64,000 bases of DNA, from the NCBI GenBank assembly GCA_017445875.1, contig JAFSRZ010000048.1, forward strand, positions 1 to 64,000, written 5' to 3'. Positions 38,863-47,807 of the stretch are shown here, one piece after another. The notes beneath the pieces are model-generated. The model made no database searches, was not told where the DNA came from, and saw only the letters and a list, made by a program, of their open reading frames with translations. Position numbers and translations under genes: made by a program. The first letter of the stretch is position 1, and every line of letters begins with the position of its first letter. Source of the DNA: Oscillospiraceae bacterium. GTDB lineage: Bacteria; Bacillota; Clostridia; Oscillospirales; Oscillospiraceae.

Positions 38863-39891
38863 TCAGTCACACCGGCAACCACGGTTTCCGCCGTTGCCGC
38901 TTCCACTGTTGCCGCAATTGTTCGAGGCACTGTTGCCGCTTCCGCAACTGTTGCCGCAACTGTTCGCGGCACTGTTGCCGCTTCCGCAGGTGCCGAAACT
39001 GTTGCCGCTTCCGCAGGTGCCGAAACTGTTGCCGCTTCCGCAGGTGCCGAAACTGTTGCCGCTTCCGCAGGTGCCGCCCCACGTATCCGCACACGCGCCG
39101 CGTACGGCATTCGGCGGGAAGAACTCGCCTTCCGGGAAGTCGATGTTCCGGAAAATACTGCACGGGTCCTCCGCCGGACTTAATCCGCCCGTGCCAGAAC
39201 ATTCTTTACGCGGCATGCAATAGTCAATCATCGGAATCAGCAACTGGGTATCCCGTTCCAGACGCACAATCGAGAACTGTCCGAGCGTGATATACACCTG
39301 ACGCCCGTCGTCGCAACTGGACAGGCCGTCGCCGAAACAGCCGTTGATGAAGTCGGGGATTTCGCACAGTTCGCAGTCGCGGCGGTCGCAACGGTCAACA
39401 ATTCTTGCGTCCAGTACAATCGGGTCTACCGCTTCCACGACCGCGATGGGCAGATTGTTTTTCTGCATCAGTTGAATATCGGGTTCCCCGATACGAACCT
39501 GTGACGAGAAAATCCGTGCGTTGCCCTCACTGCCGTACAGGATAGTACGCTTGTCGAACACGCACAAGCCCTCCACCGTCACCGGAATCGGACTGCTCAA
39601 GTACGCCTGTAACGTGACATGGTAGAAGAAGCGCATATCCACTGTGTAAAAGCCTCTATGGAAGCTGACCGGTTCCACGTCGACATAAACGTGCAACAGT
39701 TTCGCGCTTCCGCCCTTGACCGACATGGCGCGGTTGATTACGTCCGCGCAACGGCATTGCGGATAAAATCGCAAATCCTCAATGCAGTCCTTATCCCGGC
39801 AGGAATCGTAAATTTTGCGGGTATGGATACACACGGCTTCCCGTACGCCGCACAAGTCCTCGATGGGGCCGGGCAATACTCGTTCTGACAT
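38863..39891 (-). CDS. Conserved cysteine-rich protein with C-terminal Gly/Ser/Asn/Cys repeats
   Basis: A 342-residue protein. The first 250 residues are dense in cysteines (LCGVREAVCIHTRKIYDSCRDKDCIED) with a beta-rich middle; similar uncharacterised proteins occur in Clostridia. The tail is low complexity, with repeats of CGSGNSFGT and related units, ending RGCRCD. No signal peptide or membrane helix is seen. The pattern recalls spore coat or exosporium proteins, but that is only an impression. ATG 39891 has AGGAGGG upstream. Confidence 0.7.
   Translation of the reverse strand: MSERVLPGPIEDLCGVREAVCIHTRKIYDSCRDKDCIEDLRFYPQCRCADVINRAMSVKGGSAKLLHVYVDVEPVSFHRGFYTVDMRFFYHVTLQAYLSSPIPVTVEGLCVFDKRTILYGSEGNARIFSSQVRIGEPDIQLMQKNNLPIAVVEAVDPIVLDARIVDRCDRRDCELCEIPDFINGCFGDGLSSCDDGRQVYITLGQFSIVRLERDTQLLIPMIDYCMPRKECSGTGGLSPAEDPCSIFRNIDFPEGEFFPPNAVRGACADTWGGTCGSGNSFGTCGSGNSFGTCGSGNSFGTCGSGNSAANSCGNSCGSGNSASNNCGNSGSGNGGNRGCRCD
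38995..39075 (-). repeat. Three perfect 27-bp coding repeats
   Basis: Three consecutive identical 27-base units (38995-39021, 39022-39048, 39049-39075) encode GTCGSGNSF. Diverged units continue on the downstream side of the gene. Confidence 0.92.
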
Positions 39892-39927
39892 GAAGTCATC
39901 CCTCCTGAAAGAAACTGAACCGGCACA

Positions 39928-39950
39928 CATTCCCGTTATCGCCGGGAATG
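39928..39950 (-). promoter_or_regulatory. Hairpin upstream of the cysteine-rich protein gene
   Basis: CATTCCCG and CGGGAATG form a perfect 8-bp inverted repeat with a 7-base loop, 37 bases upstream of the start codon at 39891; it may lie in the leader RNA or be an operator. Confidence 0.4.
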
Positions 39951-39974
39951 CCCGTTCAGTCCAGTGTATGCGCA

Positions 39975-40110
39975 CGGCGCGGCGGGGTGACAGTACCCGT
40001 GCGGTGTACGGCGCGGCGGGGTGACAGTACCCGTACGGTACACGGCGCGGCGGGGTGACAGTACCCGTACGGTGTACGGCGCGGCGGGGTGACTGCGCCC
40101 CGTGCGGTGT
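39975..40110. repeat. Four tandem 34-bp intergenic repeats
   Basis: Units at 39975, 40009, 40043 and 40077, each 34 bases with the core GGCGCGGCGGGGTGACAGTA then CCCGTACGGT. The fourth is diverged. They lie between the divergent cysteine-rich protein gene and proB, ending 30 bases before the proB -35. Each contains GTACCCGTACGG, a near-palindrome. Confidence 0.92.
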
Positions 40111-40139
40111 ACGCTTTACGGGAACTTTTCCGCTTGCGG

Positions 40140-40168
40140 TTGCAACGCCCCCCGGAAACTGCTATAAT
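40140..40168 (+). promoter_or_regulatory. Promoter for proBAC
   Basis: TTGCAA, 17 bases, TATAAT, 35 bases before proB. No T-box or other proline-responsive leader fits in this distance. Confidence 0.75.
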
Positions 40169-40203
40169 GTGCCGTATCTGACAGAAACGGCGGGTAATTT
40201 CAC

Positions 40204-40977
40204 ATGCGAATTGTAGTCAAAGTGGGTACGTCCACGCTGACATATCCCACGGGGCGCTTGAATATCCGGCGCGTGGAGACACTATGCAGAGTGTTGAGCG
40301 ACCTCAAAAACGCGGGTCACGAAATGGTACTGGTATCCTCCGGGGCAATCGGCATGGGGACGGGGAAATTAGGCTTCTCGGAACGCCCCAAAGATATGCC
40401 CTCGAAACAGGCCGCCGCCGCCGTGGGACAGTGCGAATTAATGTACGTCTACGACAAACTGTTTGCGGAGTACAACCACACCGCCGCACAGATTCTTGTC
40501 ACGGCGGAGGACTTGCGCGACGAAAAGCGGCACGGCAACTTTACTAATACCATTGTCCGGTTACTGGAACTGGACGCGCTCCCGGTTATCAACGAAAACG
40601 ATACCGTGTCCACGGAGGAAATCGCCTTCGGCGACAATGATACCTTGGGCGCGTTGTCGGCGGTCAGTGTCGGGGCGGACTTGCTGATTATCCTGACGGA
40701 CATCGACGGCCTCTACACCGCCGACCCCCGGACACATCCCGACGCCGTACGGGTGCCGGAAGTCCGCGAACTCACGCCGGAAATACTCTCGTCAGCGGGC
40801 GGACAGGGTTCCGCGCTGAGTTCGGGCGGCATGGTCACGAAACTTGCCGCCGCGAAACTCTGCATGGAGGCCGGTATTGACATGTTGATTGTCAACGGCT
40901 CGCGCCCGGAAATTCTCTATGAGGCGGCGGACGGAAAGCCCGTCGGCACCAGATTTACAGGGAGGCGTACACAATGA
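40204..40977 (+). CDS. proB: Glutamate 5-kinase
   Basis: A 257-residue amino-acid kinase (ProB). Motifs include VVKVGTSTLT at the N terminus, SSGAIGMG, NENDTVS and LTDIDGLYTADP. It lacks the C-terminal PUA domain of the E. coli enzyme, as in several Firmicutes. First step of proline synthesis from glutamate; the product passes to ProA, whose gene overlaps by four bases. Confidence 0.95.
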   Translation: MRIVVKVGTSTLTYPTGRLNIRRVETLCRVLSDLKNAGHEMVLVSSGAIGMGTGKLGFSERPKDMPSKQAAAAVGQCELMYVYDKLFAEYNHTAAQILVTAEDLRDEKRHGNFTNTIVRLLELDALPVINENDTVSTEEIAFGDNDTLGALSAVSVGADLLIILTDIDGLYTADPRTHPDAVRVPEVRELTPEILSSAGGQGSALSSGGMVTKLAAAKLCMEAGIDMLIVNGSRPEILYEAADGKPVGTRFTGRRTQ

Positions 40978-42233
40978 GTGGAACACGGGACATTATCAAG
41001 GCGGCAAAGGCGGCGGCACCGGTTTTAGCGGCGGCGTCGCCGGAGGTCAAGGACAAGGCTTTGGAAGCGGTCGCGGCGCGGCTGTTGTCCGAACAGGGCG
41101 ACATTTTAGCCGCCAACCGCGAGGACATGGAACAGGCCAAGGCGACATTAGGCGCGGTCATGGCGGACAGACTTCTACTGACGCCGGAACGTATCGCGGG
41201 CATGTCGGCGGGTATCCGGGACGCGGTAGCGCTGCCCGACCCCGTGGGACGTGTGCGGCAACGCGTTGAGCGTCCAAACGGGCTGATTGTCGAGAAAGTC
41301 GCGGTGCCGCTGGGCGTGATTGCGATTATCTACGAAAGCCGCCCCAATGTCACATCCGACGCCGCCGCGCTGGCTCTGAAAGCCGGAAGCGCGGTTGTCT
41401 TGCGCGGCGGAAAGGAGGCGTTCCGCTCCAACGCGGCGATTGTACGGGCAATCCGGCTGGGACTGTCCGACGCCGGACTGCCCCCGGAATTAGTCGGTTT
41501 CGTCGACGACATCTCCCGCGACAGCGCAAAGGAACTCATGGAGGCCGAAGGCCTCATTGATTTGCTGATTCCCCGCGGCGGCGCGGGACTCATTCGCGCA
41601 TGTATGGAACACGCAAAAGTACCGTGCATTCAGACCGGCACCGGAATCTGTCACATTTACGTCGACGCCGCCGCCAATCAGGAAATGGCGCTGGATATCG
41701 TCGAGAACGCCAAGACAAGCCGCCCGTCCGTGTGCAACGCGGCGGAAGTCCTGTTAGTACACCGCGACATCGCCCCGGACTTTCTCCCGAAACTCCGCGA
41801 ACGTCTGACGGACAACCGCGTGAAACGCGGCCTTGTCCCCGTGGAACTGCGTCTTGATTCCCGCGCAAGCGGAATTATTCCCGGCACACCCGCCGGGGAA
41901 CACGATTTCGACACCGAATTTTTAGACTACATTCTCGCGGTCGCGGTCGTGGACAGTGTCGGCGACGCCATACGCCATATCGCGGCGCATTCCACCGGAC
42001 ACAGTGAGGCCATTATCACGGACGACGCCGACGCGGCGGAACGCTTCACACGCGCCGTCGATTCCGCCGCCGTGTACGTCAACGCCTCCACGCGCTTCAC
42101 GGACGGCGGGGAATTTGGCCTCGGCTGTGAAATGGGCATTTCCACGCAGAAACTCCACGCACGCGGCCCCATGGGCTTGGAGGAACTGACTTCCTATAAA
42201 TACGTCGTGCGCGGAAACGGGCAGACACGTTGA
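40974..42233 (+). CDS. proA: Glutamate-5-semialdehyde dehydrogenase (gamma-glutamyl phosphate reductase)
   Basis: A 419-residue aldehyde-dehydrogenase-fold enzyme. It carries ProA signatures: IYESRPNVTSDAAALALK, LRGGKEAFRSN, PRGGAGLI and the catalytic Cys region (TSRPSVCNAAEVLLVH). It reduces glutamyl-5-phosphate with NADPH. ATGA overlap with proB shows coupling. Normal length. Confidence 0.96.
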   Translation: MSGTRDIIKAAKAAAPVLAAASPEVKDKALEAVAARLLSEQGDILAANREDMEQAKATLGAVMADRLLLTPERIAGMSAGIRDAVALPDPVGRVRQRVERPNGLIVEKVAVPLGVIAIIYESRPNVTSDAAALALKAGSAVVLRGGKEAFRSNAAIVRAIRLGLSDAGLPPELVGFVDDISRDSAKELMEAEGLIDLLIPRGGAGLIRACMEHAKVPCIQTGTGICHIYVDAAANQEMALDIVENAKTSRPSVCNAAEVLLVHRDIAPDFLPKLRERLTDNRVKRGLVPVELRLDSRASGIIPGTPAGEHDFDTEFLDYILAVAVVDSVGDAIRHIAAHSTGHSEAIITDDADAAERFTRAVDSAAVYVNASTRFTDGGEFGLGCEMGISTQKLHARGPMGLEELTSYKYVVRGNGQTR

Positions 42234-42271
42234 CACACTCCATAGAGAATCCACGAACGGAGGACGACAGT

Positions 42272-43084
42272 ATGAAACTGGCAGGCTTTATCGGTTGCGG
42301 GAACATGGGCGGGATTTTAGCCGCCGCCGCCGCGACAAGTATCGGGGCGTGGGAAATCACCGCCGCCGACCACCACCCCGAAAAGACAGAACATCTCTGG
42401 AAAGAATACGGCGTGATTCCGGGGAGCGCACAGGAAATCGCCCGGAAATGTGACCTGATTTTCCTCGGCGTCAAGCCCCAGAGCATGAAGCCCACCGCAC
42501 AGGAAATTCAAGAGGCGCTCGACGCCCGGAGCGATTCCTTCACACTGGTTTCCATGGCGGCGGGACTGTCCACGGAGACTATCGCGGAACTGTTCACGGG
42601 CATGCGCGACGGCTGCGCGGTCATTCGGATTATGCCGAATACGGCGGCGGCTGTCGGGGAAGCCGTCATTCTGTACTGCACCAACGGCGAAGTAAAGCCC
42701 GAAACCGAAACCGCCCTTGTGGAACTTCTCAGCCCCGCCGGAACCGTGGTCAAGGTCGACGAATCCCGCATGAACGCGGCAAGCGCCGTGACAGGCTGTG
42801 GCCCCGCGTTCGTGTGCCTGTTCGTCGAGGCCATGATTGACGGCGCGGTACAGTGCGGCCTTCCCCGTGCGCAGGCGGAACAATTCGTACTGCAAACGGT
42901 ATCCGGCACCGCGCAACTGGCATTGAAAACCGGAGAGAATCCCGCCGAATTACGGGCGGCGGTATGTTCCCCGGCTGGCAGTACGATTGCGGGCGTGTCC
43001 GAACTCGAAAAGCACACCGTCCGCTACGCGGTCATGGAAGCCGTGCGGGCGTCCTTCCAGCGTACGAAAGAACTGGGGAAATAA
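42272..43084 (+). CDS. proC: Pyrroline-5-carboxylate reductase
   Basis: A 270-residue ProC with the N-terminal NAD(P) loop GFIGCGNMGG, the VKPQ motif, IRIMPNTAAAVGE and the C-terminal signature beginning SPAGSTIAG (here VCSPAGSTIAGV). It finishes proline synthesis. ATG 42272 has GGAGG upstream at the right spacing; the earlier frame start overlaps proA and is not used. Last gene of proBAC; followed closely by a family B repeat instead of a clear terminator. Confidence 0.95.
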   Translation: MKLAGFIGCGNMGGILAAAAATSIGAWEITAADHHPEKTEHLWKEYGVIPGSAQEIARKCDLIFLGVKPQSMKPTAQEIQEALDARSDSFTLVSMAAGLSTETIAELFTGMRDGCAVIRIMPNTAAAVGEAVILYCTNGEVKPETETALVELLSPAGTVVKVDESRMNAASAVTGCGPAFVCLFVEAMIDGAVQCGLPRAQAEQFVLQTVSGTAQLALKTGENPAELRAAVCSPAGSTIAGVSELEKHTVRYAVMEAVRASFQRTKELGK

Positions 43085-43090
43085 TACACA

Positions 43091-43259
43091 CGCCCCCACC
43101 CGGCGCTGACGCGCCACCCTCCCCGCACGCGGGAAGGGCTTCGCGGGACTGCCGACGAGGAAAACGCGACAATTTTACTGGAAATGTCGGGCTTTGTGCC
43201 TCCCCCGCACGGCGGGGGAGGTGTCGCGGAGCGGCGGAGGGGGCAAAACGAATTTCTGT
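43091..43259 (+). repeat. Repeat family B copy B2
   Basis: About 169 bases matching B1 over its whole length, including the right-hand extension CAAAACGAATTTCTGT, which is shared with B1 but not B3. It begins six bases after the proC stop and ends before the glyS promoter, so its hairpins may end the pro transcript. Confidence 0.82.
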
Positions 43260-43296
43260 GATACGTATCGTAACCAAATTGACACGGTTTTCCGCC

Positions 43297-43325
43297 TTGA
43301 CAAGCCCCCGCCGTCATGGTATAGT
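43297..43325 (+). promoter_or_regulatory. Promoter for glyS
   Basis: TTGACA, 17 bases, TATAGT. The start codon is 161 bases downstream, leaving a long leader. Confidence 0.75.
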
Positions 43326-43332
43326 ATGCGAC

Positions 43333-43486
43333 GGTGTAAAGCCGTGAAACGCGGCTTTTCGGCGTCAAAGAAACCGGACAGAGTTTCCGTACGGAAACCA
43401 ATGTGTGAAACGGATGAGCTGTTCCTGTCTGCCCTGAGCCGAAAGGCCGGGGCGCTTTTCGTTGAATCAGGAGGCTTGAAAAACAT
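43333..43486 (+). ncRNA. Structured leader of glyS (unassigned)
   Basis: About 150 bases of untranslated leader. It contains AAAGCCG-TGAAACG-CGGCTTT (43337-43357), the perfect palindrome GTTTCCGTACGGAAAC (43383-43398 or one base off), and a GCCC...CCGAAAGG...GGGGC hairpin. I looked for the T-box antiterminator signature (TGGNACCGCG) expected before a glycyl-tRNA synthetase gene and did not find it. A short in-frame reading (MCETDELFLSALSRKAGALF) runs into glyS out of frame and may be chance. Confidence 0.45.
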
Positions 43487-44884
43487 ATGGACAATCAGCA
43501 GAAAACCATGGAGCGCATAGTGGCGCTATGCAAGGGACGCGGATTTGTGTTTCCGGGCAGTGAGATTTACGGCGGCCTCGCCAACAGTTGGGACTACGGC
43601 CCGCTGGGCGTCGAACTCAAGAACAATGTCAAACGCGCTTGGTGGAAGAAGTTCGTACAGGAGAACCCGTACAATGTCGGCCTTGACGCCGCGATTTTGA
43701 TGAACCCGGAAGTATGGGTGGCGTCGGGACACGTGTCCACGTTCAACGACCCCCTGATTGACTGCCGCGCCTGTAAAATGCGTCACCGCGCTGACAAACT
43801 TGTCGAGGAGTTTGTCAAGGAAAACGGCATAGATGTTGTGGTAGAGGCCATGACACAGGAGGAGCTTGTAGCGTTCATCCGGGAACACGCCGTACCGTGT
43901 CCGGGTTGCGGCAAAAGCGACTTCACGGATATTCGCCGCTTCAATCTGATGTTCAAGACACATCAGGGCGTCACGGAGGACACCGCGAGCGAAGTTTACT
44001 TACGCCCGGAGACCGCGCAGGGTATTTTCGTCAATTTTCCGGCGATTCAGCGCACGACGCGCCGGAAACTGCCGTTCGGCGTCTGTCAGGTGGGGAAATC
44101 GTTCCGAAACGAAATCACGCCGGGCAACTTCATTTTCCGAATCCGGGAATTTGAGCAGATGGAGCTTGAATTTTTCTGCAAGCCCGATACCGATTTGGAG
44201 TGGTTCCAATACTGGCGCACGTACTGCCATGACTGGCTGATAGGCCTCAACATCCGGGAGGAAAATTTACGTCTGCGCGACCACACCCCGGAGGAACTCG
44301 CGTTCTACTCCAAGGCGACGACTGACTTTGAATACCGGTTCCCGTTCGGCTGGGGCGAACTCTGGGGCGTCGCCGACCGCACAGACTACGATTTATCGCA
44401 ACATCAGAAGCACTCCGGGCAGGACTTGACCTACTACGACCAAGAGAAGAACGAACATTACATTCCGTATGTCATAGAGCCGTCGTTAGGCGCTGACCGC
44501 ATGACGCTGGCCTTGTTAGTGGAGGCGTACGACGAGGAAACAGTAGACGCCGCCAAGAACGATGTCCGCACGGTCATGAGATTTCACCCGGCGATTGCGC
44601 CGTTTAAGGTGGCGGTGCTTCCGCTGTCGAAGAAGCTCAGCGACAAGGCCAAGGACATTCAGCAAAGCCTTTCCAGAGACTGGATGACCGACTTTGACGA
44701 CACCGGGTCTATCGGCAAGCGTTACCGCCGGGAGGACGAAATCGGCACGCCGTACTGTGTGACGGTGGATTTCCAGACCGACGAGGACAACCGCGTGACG
44801 GTACGCGACCGCGACACTATGGAACAGGAACGCGTGGCGGTTTCGGAACTGCGGGCGTATTTGTCGGAAAAACTGGCCTATTGA
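43487..44884 (+). CDS. glyS: Glycyl-tRNA synthetase (alpha2 type)
   Basis: A 465-residue class IIa synthetase of the homodimeric GlyRS type. Features: [13 protein letters not shown] and [13 protein letters not shown] at the N terminus, zinc-like CRACKMRH and CPGCGKSDF, motif 2 (VGKSFRNEI), motif 3 ([10 protein letters not shown]) and a C-terminal anticodon-binding domain ([11 protein letters not shown]). It charges tRNA-Gly. AGGAGG is 12 bases before the ATG, rather far. The LTA-synthase-like gene follows after 47 bases. Confidence 0.95.
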   Translation: MDNQQKTMERIVALCKGRGFVFPGSEIYGGLANSWDYGPLGVELKNNVKRAWWKKFVQENPYNVGLDAAILMNPEVWVASGHVSTFNDPLIDCRACKMRHRADKLVEEFVKENGIDVVVEAMTQEELVAFIREHAVPCPGCGKSDFTDIRRFNLMFKTHQGVTEDTASEVYLRPETAQGIFVNFPAIQRTTRRKLPFGVCQVGKSFRNEITPGNFIFRIREFEQMELEFFCKPDTDLEWFQYWRTYCHDWLIGLNIREENLRLRDHTPEELAFYSKATTDFEYRFPFGWGELWGVADRTDYDLSQHQKHSGQDLTYYDQEKNEHYIPYVIEPSLGADRMTLALLVEAYDEETVDAAKNDVRTVMRFHPAIAPFKVAVLPLSKKLSDKAKDIQQSLSRDWMTDFDDTGSIGKRYRREDEIGTPYCVTVDFQTDEDNRVTVRDRDTMEQERVAVSELRAYLSEKLAY

Positions 44885-44931
44885 CCGGTATCTGACCGTG
44901 TGACAGAAGGGGGGGACACCGCATTTCTAAA

Positions 44932-47760
44932 GTGAACAAACCCCATAAGAAGCGCTCGACAAAGAAGTCCGCCGCACCTCACGGGCAGTATCACGACCCT
45001 TACGGGCGGCCTTACGACCCGCACGGGAAAAGCGATTCCGTTTCCGGGAACGATTCCGAACCCGTGCGGAAAGTCGGGCGGCAGGAGCGGCAGTCGAAAA
45101 CGGAGTACAAGCTAAAGGACATGAGAGAGAAAGAAGAACGTCCCGCGCCGTCGGTACTCGCGCCGCCGCCGTCCCTTTCGGACTTGTGGACGGCGTCGAC
45201 GCCGCTTGTCAAGCGTCAGCACGCGGATATTCCGTTCCCGGACGCGTCGGCGGGGAATATCAAAATCTATCAGTCGGAGAAGCCGAAGCCCCGGACGGGG
45301 AAAGCGCTTCCGCCCGTGCCGCTGACAACGAATCTTTTCCAGTTGGAGGAGCCGTCCCACAAGCGCAAGGGACAGCGGCAAAAAGGCAAAAAGTCGATAC
45401 CGTTACAGTTAGTGGAACCGGAGCCGGAACCGCCGCCAACCGTACCGCCGCCGCGTGTAGCGGTGCCGACACCTATCAGTCTGTTGCGCTGGCGTCAGGA
45501 ACTCAAAGAGGGCGAACGAAGTCTTGCACGGCGCAAAGATTCCGTGTCCGAAGCCGCGCAGGATTTGCCGTGGCTGCCCAATCCGAACGCGAAGCCGCCC
45601 GCCCCGCCGCCGTCTGTCCCGCTGTCGCAACAGGTTTCCGCGTTCTGTCTGAACGCCGTACGCGCCGGAGCTGTCAAGGCGAAAGACTTGCTTTTCGGAA
45701 CATTGACACGCGTTTTTCTGTTCCTTGTGCGGATTGTTGTGACGGCGTTTCTGTGGGTGCGGGGACACCTGCCGCCGTTGCCGCCGTTCCTGCGCAAACG
45801 CCGCCGCTATCGCGGACGGTTGCGTGTCTCGGCTTGGAGTCAGTGGAGGGCGTTCTGTCTGTCGTCGCTGTTCATGGGACTTGCTGTCACGGGCGCGGTC
45901 GAGGCCGTGCGCGTGGGGAATTTCATGGACATGTGCGCGTGGGCGGCCGAACGGATGGGAAGTTTCTTTCTGTCGGGGGTACTCTACGGCGCGGTCGTCG
46001 GACTTTTAGGCGCGGTCATTGGAAAATTATGGGTGTCGGGACTGCTGGTGTCGATACTCGGTCTTGCCGCCGCGCTCGTGAATCACTTCAAGTTGCGCAT
46101 TGACGGGACGCCGCTTGTGCTGTCCGACTTCGGCCTTGTCGGACAGGCCGGAGATGTGGCGGGTGTCGCCGGGGAATTAAGTCCGCCGGGCGTGTTCTGG
46201 CATTCGGTCTGGTTTCTGACATTCTGCGTCTTGACGCTCTTTTTCCTCAGCGAGTGGACGCGTACCCGTGGCGCGGACAGGCTTATGCCGGTACTGCTGT
46301 CCGCCGCGCTGACATTCTGCCTGTTCTCGGCGGGTATGACAATTTCCGTGGGGGCGCTGTTTCATGTCGACGTTGCCGAACGCCTGCCCCCCGCCACAAA
46401 TCACAGGCTTTACGGCCTGACCGTCAGCCTGTGGCGGGAACTACTCCTACAGAAAATCAGTCCGCCCGACGGCTACAGCCTCGAACAAATGCGGGAAGTC
46501 CTGCAGGAAGTCGACGCGCTGACCGCGACGCCGGAACCCGCGGAGGGAGAGGAAGTCCCGCCCGAAAAACCCATGCCCAATGTACTGGTCATTCTGTCGG
46601 AAAGTTTCTTCGACGTGAACCGTTTACCGGGCGTCACCTACGACCGCGACCCCGTGGAAAATTTCCACGCCCTACAGGCCGAGAGTATCAGTGGGCGCTT
46701 CTACTCCCATTATCTGGGCTACGGCACGGGCTATATCGAAATGTCCATGCAGTCGGGTATCGGGGAACTCGACCTCGACGCCGGAACCAATATTTGTTTC
46801 ATGCCCGATGAGACCTACGAACTTTTCGACGCCCTCGCCGAACAGTATACGAATTTAGGCACCTATACGGCGGAAATGCTTCACGCCTACGATAACAGTC
46901 TCTACAACCGCACCGTGACATATCCGCTGATGGGCTACTCAAAAAGCCTCTACTCGGAGGATATCCGCGCCCTCGGCATTGAGTGGAACGGCAATCTGTA
47001 CGGCGGTTACTACATGAAAGACTCGTACTTTTTCCAAGCCATGCGCCACGAAATGGAGAAAATCAACGAGTCCGGGCAAAAAGCGTTTCTGTACGGAATC
47101 ACGATGGAGAACCACCAGCCGTTCAACCCCGACAAGTTCAACGGCGTGTGTCAGGTGAAAGTCACCGCGCCGAAATTGAAGCGTTCCGAACTCGAAATCT
47201 TAAAAGTAGGCGTGGAGGGAATCGTACGCGCCGACGCCGCCTTGAAAGAACTCACCGACGCGTTGCGGGAATATCCTGTGCCGACGATAGTCGCCTTTTT
47301 CGGCGACCACAGGCCAACGTTGCCAATGCCTAACGGGCGCACGGTCTACACGCAACTTGGCCTTGTCCCCGGCGGCGACACCAGTCTTTGGACGGAAGAG
47401 CAAATCGGCGACATTTATTCCAGTGACTACCTGATTTGGGCGAACGACGCCGCGTTGCTTCAGGGACAGGCCGGAACCCGTAAACATGCCGGGGTACTGT
47501 CCTTCGGCCCCATGGTTCTGGAACTGACCGGACAGCCCCTCACGCGCTGGTGGAAACTGGCCTGTCTTTCGGCGAAAGTCCAGCTTGTCAGCCGGGAAGT
47601 GTACTTTGTCAACGGCAAAGGGGAACCGTTCTTCACACAGGCGCGGGCGCAACTCTCAGAGGAGGAGGAACACTTGTTATATTTGCGTTCCTGTGTCCTC
47701 TACGACGCCCTTTACGGCGAACGCTACATCACAAGGGAAATGAACCGCGCCGGACCATAG
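44932..47760 (+). CDS. LTA-synthase-like membrane sulfatase (phosphoglycerol transferase family)
   Basis: A 942-residue protein: about 245 residues of basic and Pro-rich cytoplasmic sequence, about five membrane helices (roughly 255-500), then an extracytoplasmic sulfatase-fold domain with VILSESFFDVN, GYGTGYIEMS (likely nucleophile Thr near residue 600) and FFGDHRP. Relatives are LtaS and other phosphoglycerol transferases that build anionic wall polymers. The long N-terminal region is unusual. The GTG start has no close site; an in-frame ATT at 44923, seven bases after a G-run, could be the true start. Confidence 0.85.
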   Translation: MNKPHKKRSTKKSAAPHGQYHDPYGRPYDPHGKSDSVSGNDSEPVRKVGRQERQSKTEYKLKDMREKEERPAPSVLAPPPSLSDLWTASTPLVKRQHADIPFPDASAGNIKIYQSEKPKPRTGKALPPVPLTTNLFQLEEPSHKRKGQRQKGKKSIPLQLVEPEPEPPPTVPPPRVAVPTPISLLRWRQELKEGERSLARRKDSVSEAAQDLPWLPNPNAKPPAPPPSVPLSQQVSAFCLNAVRAGAVKAKDLLFGTLTRVFLFLVRIVVTAFLWVRGHLPPLPPFLRKRRRYRGRLRVSAWSQWRAFCLSSLFMGLAVTGAVEAVRVGNFMDMCAWAAERMGSFFLSGVLYGAVVGLLGAVIGKLWVSGLLVSILGLAAALVNHFKLRIDGTPLVLSDFGLVGQAGDVAGVAGELSPPGVFWHSVWFLTFCVLTLFFLSEWTRTRGADRLMPVLLSAALTFCLFSAGMTISVGALFHVDVAERLPPATNHRLYGLTVSLWRELLLQKISPPDGYSLEQMREVLQEVDALTATPEPAEGEEVPPEKPMPNVLVILSESFFDVNRLPGVTYDRDPVENFHALQAESISGRFYSHYLGYGTGYIEMSMQSGIGELDLDAGTNICFMPDETYELFDALAEQYTNLGTYTAEMLHAYDNSLYNRTVTYPLMGYSKSLYSEDIRALGIEWNGNLYGGYYMKDSYFFQAMRHEMEKINESGQKAFLYGITMENHQPFNPDKFNGVCQVKVTAPKLKRSELEILKVGVEGIVRADAALKELTDALREYPVPTIVAFFGDHRPTLPMPNGRTVYTQLGLVPGGDTSLWTEEQIGDIYSSDYLIWANDAALLQGQAGTRKHAGVLSFGPMVLELTGQPLTRWWKLACLSAKVQLVSREVYFVNGKGEPFFTQARAQLSEEEEHLLYLRSCVLYDALYGERYITREMNRAGP

Positions 47761-47772
47761 TCAGGCCGCGAC

Positions 47773-47793
47773 GGCCTCTGATTGTCAGAGGCC
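47773..47793. terminator. Hairpin between the sulfatase and zinc-ribbon genes
   Basis: GGCCTCTGA-TTG-TCAGAGGCC, a perfect 9-bp stem between convergent genes. No T-run follows, so termination would rely on the hairpin or other factors. Confidence 0.6.
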
Positions 47794-47807
47794 GCCGCGT
47801 CGACACG

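Noticed and set aside
38727..39225. Plus-strand frames opposite the cysteine-rich protein gene
   Set aside because: They are translations of the antisense of the 27-bp repeats (VPKLLPLPQ pattern) and lack gene features.
39975..40110. CRISPR array or replication-origin iterons
   Set aside because: Units are directly abutting without spacers, and no replication initiator or DnaA-box cluster is nearby.
43194..43520. Gene running through repeat B2 and the glyS leader
   Set aside because: The frame begins inside a repeat, crosses the promoter and overlaps the start of glyS in another frame.
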